A stretch of DNA of 64,000 nucleotides from positions 80,832,895 through 80,896,894 of the forward strand of contig OY294044.1 in NCBI GenBank assembly GCA_958510825.1, read 5' to 3'. The notes below the pieces were generated by a model that was not told the DNA's origin, searched no databases, and saw nothing but the letters and a program-made list of their open reading frames with translations. This DNA comes from Brachypterus glaber. Taxonomy: Eukaryota > Arthropoda > Insecta > Coleoptera > Kateretidae. Positions within the stretch are counted from its first letter, which is position 1, and each line of letters starts with the position of its first letter. Both the position numbers and the translations under genes were made by a program. This document shows positions 55,717 through 64,000 of this stretch, one piece after another.

Positions 55717-57068
55717 CCGTGCGTGTAAAAAGTGCGCTTCCCTTTAACTTTTGAATGGCTTAATATATCGACTTGAAAATTGGAACAAGTAAACAATATA
55801 ATATTTTTTTGATATACATATATTTGATAAGTTTCTGGGGCACAATTGAGGTAGGGGCGAGGGGTTTATTTATTGAAAAAAAGTGTACACAAACGAGAAT
55901 CAAAGATGGTCAAAAAGATTGTAAAAGATTGTATAAAATTTTAATGAAGATTTTTAAAGATTGTGGAAAGATTTCAGATGATTGTGGAAGATTGTAGATA
56001 ATTGTGGAGGATTCTGGAGGATTGTAGATAATTGTGGAATAAGGAATTGTCAAGGATTGTAAAAGATTGTTAGATAGGTATACAAGGATTGTCCAATAAA
56101 TAAACCCCTCGGGTAGGAGACAAGGAGGAAATTTTGTTAAATGGACACATCATTTTAAAGCTAATATAATTCTCTATTTGACCATGATTTTTTATATTTT
56201 TTTCAAAATTTTTTGAGGCATTAAAAAAGTGAATGAAAATTTAAGAAATAGTTAAACAAAATGTCATTTTTTAACAACAAAAAAAAATAAGAATAATAAA
56301 AATTAAAAGATATAGTAGGCTTTAAAATGATGTATCACACGATCCCCCTTCCATTAAAAAAAAAATTATTTACCTTACGTCGGCTTAGAGGTTAACCCGC
56401 TAACTTCCAAAAGTCCAAACGAAAAATTTACAGGAGACGAAAAAAAACTATTTCTATAATTATTGCATAACAAAATGAAAAAGCCCGTTTCTTTATTAGC
56501 GTGTTTTGGAGGTTTTAACAACTATCAACTACAAAAAAATTAATTTGGGCTTGATTTTTATTGAATTAAAAAGGAGATGGCAGGTTTTCTACCTTTGAGA
56601 CAAATCTCCATCAAGGACTTGGCAGGTTTTAGGTAAAGTTTTTTCAAAAAATAAAGCAATTATTGCAAAGGTTTTTATTTTAGAAAATAAAAATACAAAA
56701 TACTGTCTTCAACATCAAAAAGCAATCATTTTAAAAACCCAAACCTTTGTAATAATTGTGGCGGAGTTAGCAGCTTTTCGACTAGCATCATGGAAAAAGT
56801 TATATTTTGGAAAAGGTTAGAGTTGCCTGTTTTTTACAGATGGACTAAGTGCTAAGTGCCCTCTTTTGAACGGTATCAAAAACGACAATTCGTCCAAAAG
56901 TGGAGTTAGAAGGTTAACACTCTAAGCCGACGATATCAGATAAACTAAACAATTATTTCTGTTATGTGACATAACCCAAAACTTATGTCATTTACGTGTT
57001 CCAGATTTCAAGTTGATATTTTAAGCCGTTCAAAAGTTAAAGGAGTGAGGATATAGACACGCACTGTA
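55717..57068. mobile_element. Inverted-repeat element (1.35 kb) carrying a minisatellite and an inner foldback
   Basis: The left end CCGTGCGTGTAAAAAGTGCG and CCCTTTAACTTTTGAATGGC, TATCGACTTGAAA, pairs with TTTCAAGTTGATATTTTAAG, GCCGTTCAAAAGTTAAAGG and ACACGCACTGTATA. It contains the GATTGT minisatellite. It also holds an inner inverted pair, CGTCGGCTTAGAGGTTAAC (56378) and GTTAACACTCTAAGCCGACG (to 56931). Non-coding. Confidence 0.65.
55914..56095. repeat. GATTGT-type minisatellite
   Basis: About 14 degenerate units such as AAAGATTGTGGAAGATTGTA and GATAATTGTGGAGGATTCTG. The short frame reading through it is a by-product of the repeat. Confidence 0.75.
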
Positions 57069-57720
57069 TACAATGTATACAGTGCGTATACATGTAAGTA
57101 AGCTTTCTATAACAAAAAAGACTTATCAACAGGCATTATGTCCATGGACAATTTGTTTTAAATGAGTTAAACGTATTTCAAAAATTAGTTTATAAAATTA
57201 TTATAAAAATGGACTAATGCCTTTCCACTCATTATTTTTTCAAATGTCCGTCTGTCCGATGTCACGATTTTTGTAGACACGATAACTCAAGAACGAATAA
57301 TCCGATCGTATTGAAATTTTCAAGAAAAATCAAGTTATATGAGGGAAAGATCCCTATTGTTTTTGAAAGTAATCCCCCCAAAAACAACAAAGTTATGGGG
57401 GTTAAACTTTTTAAAAAATCAAAAAATGCTGAAAGAAAATTCCGATTAACGTAATTTTTTCAGGAAAAAAATACGTTTATTATATTATTTATAGAAGAAA
57501 AAAAAATGAAAAAGTTTGAAAATTTTTTTCTTTTTTTTTGTTTTTCGCAAAAAGAAAAAAAAATGAAAAAAAGTTTTTCAAAAGAGATCTTAAAAAAATG
57601 TAATTTTTTTTTGTTATTTTTATGAAAATTATTTTTTTTTTATTTGGGAAATGCAATATACTATTTACTGTGAATAATATATAATGGAATGCGTAGCATT
57701 ACATATCTTCACGGCTTGTT
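57069..57720. other. Non-coding DNA with a diverged dispersed repeat
   Basis: TATACAGTGCG at 57077 completes a palindrome with CGCACTGTATA. At 57240-57330 GTCCGTCTGTCCGATGTCAC, then ACGATAACTCAAGAACG, resembles 62200-62280. No gene. Confidence 0.5.
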
Positions 57721-58157
57721 TAGAGAAATAAAATGTAGAAATGATTCAATCTTTGAAGCATAGAAAACGATTACTTTTCGGCGCCTCCATCGAAAAGGAA
57801 TAACAAATGATTATAATTCAACGAGGCCATGATATAATTATCATAGGCCACTTTATAATTCCCGACTTTTAATATTCAATCGGCTTTTAAACATCCATAA
57901 CTATTTTTAGATGGAGACCCCGTAGAGGCGCGCCGGGAAGAATTTGACCCTTAACAGGACGCACGATTGGTTGTAGACAAAGCAGCCTTCATTGTAAATT
58001 TTAGGTTAACCTGACTAAGATGCCTCGAGATTAATCAGTAACTAATTTATATATTTATTTATTACATAATTAACGAATATAGCATACTGTACTGTACTTT
58101 ATAGTCCGAATTTTACCGAAGATCACGATTATTGAGTCTCTACTGAACTAATAATAG
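57721..58157. other. Complex, relatively GC-rich non-coding block
   Basis: Higher-complexity sequence than its surroundings (for example TAGATGGAGACCCCGTAGAG then GCGCGCCGGGAAGAATTTGA). GGCCATGATA/TATCATAGGCC form a short hairpin at about 57826-57852. I do not recognise it as an RNA gene, and it has no long frame. It could be a fragment of an element or of a host transcript. Confidence 0.35.
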
Positions 58158-58284
58158 TAATTATATACCAAGGAAGAGAAGACATTTTGTATAGCCGAGC
58201 GTATTAAATCCCGAGTTGCGTAGCAGCAAGGGATTTAAGAGTGCGAGGCTATAATAGTCTTCTCTCCCGTAGTTTATATATTAG
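58158..58284. repeat. CG-containing hairpin head
   Basis: AGGAAGAGAAGAC, TATAGCCGAGCG and TTAAATCCC pair with GGGATTTAA, GTGCGAGGCTATA and GTCTTCTCTCCC around GAGTTGCGTAGCAGCAA. The layout matches the heads at 544 and in the R2 repeats. Confidence 0.7.
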
Positions 58285-58740
58285 TTTTTTTTTTCATAAT
58301 ATTTAGCTAATTATTAATTGTATTAATTGGTAATAATTATAATTAATTATATGTAATAAATAAAAAGTTATTTAAAGCTATTTTCTTGGGTTTAATTAGT
58401 AAAAATTGCACAAAGAACTGAAACATCTAAAGTGACAGAAATCAATTGTTTATAAAATTTAATCCTACTAGGAGAGAAAAAAATATTATTGCTATAGGTG
58501 AAGAAATTGATTTCACAGTCTGAAAACATAGTAAATAATAATATTTTCTAAAGCTAATAGTGAAAAAAGCATTTATACGCACATACCTTGCCTACAGGAT
58601 ATGTTTGTTGGTGGCCATACATTTGGGTGCTAGGATCACCAGGCCTGTTGATGATTTCCCAGCATTTTTACTAATTAGCAGTCAAAAATAACACAGCCAT
58701 AAAAAAAAAACAAATAACATCAAAATCTATTCCTATGTAT
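58285..58740. other. Non-coding DNA; body of a dispersed repeat
   Basis: 58450-58570 is the reverse complement of 45170-45290, so this is probably the body of a repeat whose head is the hairpin at 58158-58284. Confidence 0.5.
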
Positions 58741-58920
58741 TTTGAGGCTGTGAATCCGAATTTGAGGTCAAGGCAGCACGTAATGCGATTAGTTTTAGAG
58801 ATAACCTCAAAAAACGCAATTTTCGAGTATATGAGTATAATGCTTTTTGAGGTTTACTCCAAAACTAATCGGATGAGGTGCTATTTTGACCTCAAATTCG
58901 GATTCAGTCCAAACCTCAAA
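58741..58920. mobile_element. 180-bp palindromic MITE
   Basis: The arms (58741-58815 and 58846-58920) pair through TTTGAGG, GAATCCGAATTTGAGGTCA, GATTAGTTTT and AACCTCAAAAA. The TTGAGGTT/AACCTCAA core is shared with the 13014 element. Non-coding. Confidence 0.8.
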
Positions 58921-58995
58921 AAACTCAAATAAAAAAAAATAGATTGCCTGTTTTAATTTATTAGCAAAGGACCCTTAAAAAAAGGTAAGCCCTTC

Positions 58996-59033
58996 AAAAA
59001 GGGAGAGCCCACCGCGGTGGGCTCTTCCTTTTT
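58996..59033. repeat. 38-bp GC-rich palindrome followed by T-run
   Basis: AAAAAGGGAGAGCCCACCG pairs with CGGTGGGCTCTTCCTTTTT with one mismatch (a G-T wobble in RNA) and no loop. It resembles a rho-independent terminator in form, but nothing bacterial surrounds it. Confidence 0.8.
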
Positions 59034-59501
59034 TAACCGGTGCACCGGGTTTAAAATAAATTCCGTATTTAAGTTGAAACCGTAAGGCAAAATAGAACAG
59101 ACGGGTGCAAGATATAATTTCTATCATGTAAATATGCAAGAATTGTGGACATATACCTACAATGTAGGTCCTGCATACATCGGTGCAAATTGGTTTAGAA
59201 AACAAGAGTCAATATGTCGGTAGAAAATATGCATTTGTGTCATTAAATTGGGGACATACGTGATTTATTTTATTTTAAAAACTAATATGTGAATAGGTTT
59301 AATAATTATTTATCGAGTCTTACCTACTTTCAAGATTTTCGTACTAAGCCGAAGTGCCAAAAAAACTGACTACGAAAAAATAGAGCTGCTCTAGCTTCAT
59401 ATATATGCCTGATAAAGAAAATACTAAAGCAGAAACGTTGATGAACCAAAAGATATTTTTAAATTTACGACGGACCGTATTATCCCCAATTCATAAAAAA
59501 C
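59034..59501. other. Non-coding DNA
   Basis: No gene or element delimited. Confidence 0.4.
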
Positions 59502-59729
59502 TATGAAGCTGAAGTTTGCAACGTTTTTTTGCAACGAAAATTCAAATGGTCTATTAAAGTACTAGTTTCATAACATACGTTTTAGCGCACTAGTACAATT
59601 TTAGAAAACAACCCGCTTGCGGCGAGTTTTCTAAAGCACTAGTGCGCTAAAAACGTGTTATGGAATAAGTGCTTTAATATACTATTTGAATTTTCGATGC
59701 AAAAAAACGTTGCAAACTTCAGCTTCATA
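59502..59729. mobile_element. 229-bp MITE family, copy A
   Basis: The ends TATGAAGCTGAAGTTTGCAA and TTGCAAACTTCAGCTTCATA are perfect inverted repeats. The inner stem carries TTTAGCGCACTAGTAC and GAAAACAACCCGCTTGCGGC with their inverted partners. Non-coding. Confidence 0.9.
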
Positions 59730-60043
59730 AAAAAGTTCTCTCGAAAAATCCGAGGAAAAATCCATATAAGCCAAAAGTTTATTTGGGGTTCAACCCCTGG
59801 ACGCACCACTTTTTTGGTAAATTTTCACCAATTCGGCAAAATATAAGTCACCCGAGTTAATTCGGGTAAGCGGAAAAAAGCCCAATCTTCTGTAAATGAG
59901 TTAACTCGGGTGAGTGCGTTAAGGGGTTAAATAAATAATAAATAAATAAATACATTTATGATCGATATTTTCGGAACTTGGAATTTAATATAAATACACT
60001 GCCCAGTAAAATCTCTTTCCCATTTTTCACATCCGCGCGTTAA
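59730..60043. other. Non-coding DNA with a CACCCGAGTTAA hairpin
   Basis: CACCCGAGTTAATTCGGGT (59849) faces GAGTTAACTCGGGTG (to 59912), followed by TTAAGGGGTTAA, which resembles a piggyBac-type end. The other end was not found. Confidence 0.5.
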
Positions 60044-60663
60044 ATGGATTTTTTAATATCAGATTCACTTTCAGCAACCTCAAAACCCCTATATACCTAT
60101 TTTTACGAAAACTACCCCCCCCCCCTCAGGGGTAGTTGGATTTTTTTTATTATCAGATTTACTTTCAGCAACCTCAAAAACCCCTACATACCATTTTTCA
60201 CGAAAACTACCCCCCTCCCCCATGGAACTGGAAAAATTTTATTATTGAATTCAGTTTCGTCGCCCCCAAAAATATATACCAATTTATGAAGCTGAAGTTT
60301 GAAACGTTTTTTTGCAACGAAAATTCAAATAGTATATTAAAGCACTTATTCCATAACACGATTTTAGCGCACTAGTACTTTAGAAAACTCGCCGCAAGCG
60401 GCTTGTTTTCTAAACTTGTACTCGTGCGCTAAAAACGTATGTTATGAAACTAGTACTTTAATATACTATTTGAATTTTCGTTGCAAAAAAAAGTTGCAAA
60501 CTTCAGCTTCATACCAATTTTGACGAAAATATTGAAAATATTTAAAAATATTTAGCCCCTCACACCCATGGTGGTGGAGTTAGAATTTTTTTATTATCAT
60601 ATTCAATTTCAGCAACCTCAAAACCCCCTATATAGCAATTTGCAAATTTTTGTGAAAAATTAT
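60044..60663 (+). repeat. Tandem repeat of about 95-110 bp, interrupted by a MITE
   Basis: Units contain TATCAGATTCACTTTCAGCA, ACCTCAAAACCCCTATATAC and GAAAACTACCCCC. At least three occur, with MITE copy B inserted in the third at ATATATACCAATT. Inverted counterparts lie at 62400-62640. Confidence 0.75.
60285..60513. mobile_element. 229-bp MITE family, copy B
   Basis: Same ends and core as copy A (CTCGCCGCAAGCGGCTTG loop). ACCAATTT occurs on both sides of the junction region in approximate form. Confidence 0.9.
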
Positions 60664-61042
60664 TGTATTTACCCCATTTGCCCCCCTTACCCCACCCCAA
60701 TGTTTACCAAAAACAATCCCGAGCAAGAACATTTGGTAAAATACCTGTATGCCAAATTTCAAGTCTCTAGCTTAAAGCGTTCTTAAGTTATAGTGGATAC
60801 GAGATTTCCCGGACAGAACGACCAATCGACCCACAATTTTTTTTTGCTTGAAATAGATTTATATCGACATAAAACGTCATGAAACGCAAAAATACGCAAA
60901 AAAAAATTGAAAACTTTTGCACAAAAAAATTAATTAAATTACAAAGATTAAATAAATTACAAAAAAAAAATAATTCAATTACAAAGTGAAAGTAAAAGTA
61001 AATTACAAAAGAGAATTTACAAAAAAAAATATATGTATATTA
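60664..61042. other. Non-coding; conserved dispersed repeat then AT-rich DNA
   Basis: 60680-60840 (TTTACCAAAAACAATCCC, AGCTTAAAGCGTTCTTAAG, GATTTCCCGGACAGAACGAC) is related to 10199-10375 and inverted at 62200-62360. Confidence 0.55.
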
Positions 61043-61271
61043 TATGAAGCTAAAGTTTGCAACGTTTTTTTACAACGAAAATTCAAATAGTATATTAAAG
61101 CACTTATTCCATAACACGTTTTTAGCGTACTAGTACTTTAAAAAACTCGCCGCAAGCGGCTTGATTTCTAAACGTAATGGTGAGCTAAAAACGTATGTTA
61201 TGAAACTAGTACTTAAATATACTATCTGAATTTTCGTTGTGTAAAAAAACGTTGCAAACTTCAGCTTCATA
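61043..61271. mobile_element. 229-bp MITE family, copy C
   Basis: Same structure as copies A and B with a few substitutions (CTAAAGTTTGC at the left end). Confidence 0.9.
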
Positions 61272-61863
61272 AAAAATCAAGACAAGAGTCTTCGAGAGTG
61301 GATATGAAGAATAAATTCTTTTCGACTTGATTAATTTTTTGTTCAAAAAAAAATAATTAAAAAGTTTTTATACGCATACTACTTAAAAGTTGAAAGTAAG
61401 GGCTACTGTGTAAATATTTGGACACGTGGTGCCCAATCCTGCAAAAAGCGAGTCTTGAAAATCAAGACTCTTGCGAGACGGGACGATAAGAGCGCAAAAT
61501 TTTTTCTCTCGCTTTAGTGTTTCAAAACCACCGTCCGATAGGCACTGAGATATTTTTTCATATCTAAAGTTGCCCCAGTACCCCCTATATTTTTTTAACA
61601 GCTTGTTTAATTTTAAAACAAGCAGGATTTTTTAATTAGCACACAATTTCATGCTTTATAAATATAATTAAAATACTTTTTATTTGTTTTATCAATGGTA
61701 AATATAATACAAAACAAACCGCTATTGTTTTATATACCTACTTTAAAATAAATTACATCGGCACTTAGTACTACTAAGAGTGTCGATGTATTGAAATCTT
61801 CGCCGAAAAGTCAAAAAATCATTGACCATGTTTTTTTCACATTTCTCGACGATTGAGAACTTC
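61272..61863. other. Non-coding DNA
   Basis: A small hairpin CATCGGCACTTAG/CTAAGAGTGTCGATG lies near 61757-61793. No gene. Confidence 0.4.
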
Positions 61864-62903
61864 CTGGGGGCCAATTCTTCAATTTTGTGAATTTTGTACC
61901 CAGGTGAATTGTTTCTCCCAAAAAAAATCACCAGTGAATTAAAAATATTGTGAACTTCTATTCTCGACTTTGCATGAAAACAATTACCCCGTGAAATTTT
62001 AAATTCGCGGTTTGAACGTAAGTATGAGCACAAATAATATTTGTTTTAAAATCAACCAATAAGAAACTGTATTTTGCTTTTCCATTTTGAACATTTTGGA
62101 AAAGCCTTGTATGCGTGCAAACTTTTCAATTTTGTTTGCGATTTTTGTGTTTTATGTTAATAAAAATCAATTTCGAGCAAAAAAAAGTTGTAGGTCCATC
62201 GAAAGGTAGGTCGGTCGATCGGTTGGTCGTTCTGTCCGGGAAATCTTGTAAGCACGATAACTTGAAAACTCTTTAAGCTAGAAACTTGACATTTGGCATA
62301 CAATTATACCTGTATATGTTACAAATTTTCTCGCTCTGGATTGTTTTTGGTAAACATTGGGCTGGGACAAAGGGGGCAAATGGAGAAAAATACAATACTT
62401 TTTCATAAAAATTTTAAAAAGGGTCGCTGATACTAAATCTGATAATAAAATTCTTCTTCTCAACACCCACGGGGGTAAGGGTGTAAATATTTTTAAATGT
62501 TTTAATATTTCCTTAAAATTGGTATATAGGGGTTTTAGAGGTCGCTGAAATAAAATCTGATTTTTTTCTCTAATTGCACACCCCGGGGGTAATTATTTTA
62601 AATATTCACAATACTTTCTTACAAACTGGTATACCCGAGGGGTAAACTGCAGAAGAATTCAGGTGTACAAATTGGAGGAAATCTTTGCAGGTTACGAGGA
62701 AACCTTTAAAAATTTCCTCCTTTTCTGTGAAAACTCAGAAGGTCAAGTAAATCGCCAACAAAAATGCAGGCGAATTAATTCACTCTTTTATCTGTCAAAT
62801 ATTTCATGCGTGAAATTTCAAGAATAACGATAATCAGAAAAAGAGAAAAATGACGTCATATTTCTCCGGTGAACTAATTCACGTTTTTGAAGAATTGGCC
62901 CCC
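61864..62903. mobile_element. Inverted-repeat element with GGGGGCCAATTCTTCAA ends
   Basis: GGGGGCCAATTCTTCAA at 61866 and TTGAAGAATTGGCCCCC ending at 62903 are perfect inverted termini, with GTGAATT/AATTCAC further in. The interior holds sequence inverted with respect to 60044-60850 (TCTGTCCGGGAAATCTTG, TTGTTTTTGGTAAACATTGG, TATAGGGGTTTTAGAGGTCG). Non-coding. Confidence 0.7.
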
Positions 62904-63579
62904 TGAGTCGAAATCGGTAAAAAAAGATTGCGTCCGTCTGTCTGTCTGGGTTTAAACTCGCTAAGTCCATTTCTAAAAAAGATATCGACATGCGGTTTTT
63001 TGAATATAGTTTATCATATTTCGAATAGCTGATTAGACTTTGGGGGTAAAAGATTGAACAAGGGGGTAGGAATGGGGAAAACGCCTATTTTTAGCGTTTT
63101 TTGGTTATAATTAAGTTAATTATTATTGTATTTTATTAATTTAGTACTTAGGTACCTATATAAAAGATTTTTTTTAATTGCTCAAAATTATTTTTTCTTA
63201 AAATACATTGTTTTCGGAATATTACCGTTTAACGCAGTAAAATGTTTTTTTTTAGCATAACTTACTTATTTATAAACCAATTTCAAAAAAATATATTTCA
63301 AATGAAATCTCTTTTCAAGCCCTACAAAAAATGTTATATGCAGTTTTTGCTAGAATATAACGTTTTGGAGATACAGACTTTCAAACTTTAATAAATTATG
63401 CAACACGCAGGTGTATTAATGGTTGCCTATTCACACAACTTCCTGTTATTTCATAACGTTTCAAATTAGTGCCTAGTGCCGATGTTTGGACAAGGTGCTT
63501 GCAACTGTTCAGCTGGTTATGAGATTTGAAAAACGCGTTTTAAACATTTATGAAGAAAGAGCAAGGGGCTATTCACTTG
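62904..63579. other. Non-coding DNA
   Basis: Begins with GTCCGTCTGTCTGTCTGGGT, as in other dispersed repeats here. No gene. Confidence 0.4.
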
Positions 63580-63770
63580 CCGAAAAATGTACTACTACTA
63601 CTTCTAATTTTTGTACTTAAGTACTTACCAGAGAGAGATTTAACGAGACTTAACTTATGAGTTAATTTATTTCAAGTACTTTCATGTACTTCCACATTTT
63701 TGCAAGAATTTCCATGTACTTCCAAGTAAATTTACACATACTTCCATTAGTAAATCGCCCCTCAAGAACA
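63580..63770. repeat. ACTTCC-type minisatellite element, copy 2
   Basis: CCGAAAAATGTACTACTACT at the start and ACTTCCATTAGTAAATCGCC at the end match 52624-53902. The interior contains ACTTTCATGTACTTCCA units. Confidence 0.65.
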
Positions 63771-64000
63771 AACCAAGCAACACAAATGTACAGTAGGTAT
63801 ATTTTATTTTGTAGAATTTTCGTTTTGTAGGTATGCTTTTTTTTACCAAAAAATAAACCTAATTTAGGTAAGTAAACCTACAGGTTTAATGTATCCGAGT
63901 ATCTACCTACCTAATAAACATACTTGTATTTTAAAAATGTATGACATTTCAGTTTGTTTGGCATAAAAATTTTGGGTGCTTTTTATTTTTTTTTTTTCAG
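63771..64000 (+). other. Non-coding DNA ending in a splice-acceptor-like tract
   Basis: The last 27 bases are GGTGC followed by an almost pure T run and end in CAG, the form of a 3' splice site. Whether an exon follows cannot be seen. Confidence 0.35.

Noticed and set aside
58996..59033. Bacterial rho-independent terminator or bacterial DNA insert
   Set aside because: No bacterial gene, codon pattern or ribosome binding site nearby; best treated as an isolated palindrome.

Overview
The window is AT-rich animal DNA, most likely from an insect or another arthropod. It carries metazoan-type retrotransposons, a tRNA-derived SINE and many short palindromic elements. There is no operon structure and no rRNA or functional tRNA gene. 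I found no host protein-coding gene. The only long, coherent open reading frames belong to two retrotransposons, so the window is probably intergenic or intronic. Its last bases resemble a splice acceptor. Species cannot be fixed from the sequence alone. Annotation rests on reading and hand-aligning the sequence; no database search was run.

Centre (16.27-31.98 kb): a three-layer nest. The outermost layer is an element with terminal inverted repeats of about 0.7 kb, outer ends CACGGTTCGC / GCGAACCGTG, flanked by the direct repeat GTTT. A non-LTR retrotransposon of the Jockey/CR1 group lies between the arms with both ORFs open: ORF1 at 17017-17931 and an endonuclease/reverse transcriptase ORF2 at 17981-20773. 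The right arm is interrupted by a complete minus-strand Ty3/gypsy LTR retrotransposon (21725-31715). It has 2.0-2.1 kb LTRs, a perfect ATAT target duplication, open gag and pol, and the slippery heptamer A AAA AAC directly before the gag stop. Removing both insertions leaves an ancestral element of about 1.85 kb.

Left part (0-16 kb): short non-autonomous elements and their fragments. They include a piggyBac-like MITE (3264-3362), a composite element with GCGGCCGC-bearing ends that contains two smaller inverted-repeat elements (3971-5875), a chain of two alternating repeat families (6.5-9.6 kb) and a 160-bp tandem duplication (10.9-11.2 kb).

Right part (32-64 kb): a tRNA-Arg-derived SINE (32705-32986) with a 12-bp target duplication; a hAT-like element with TTCCAGGT arrays near both ends (41000-42156); two long-armed mariner-like palindromic elements side by side (47.1-49.0 kb); an unusual element built of degenerate CCTATAGA/TTTCATAGG units (52777-53422) nested in a second repeat-rich element; and three copies of one 229-bp MITE within 1.8 kb (59.5-61.3 kb). 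Several families recur across the window in both orientations, so the window itself supplies internal copies for defining element boundaries.
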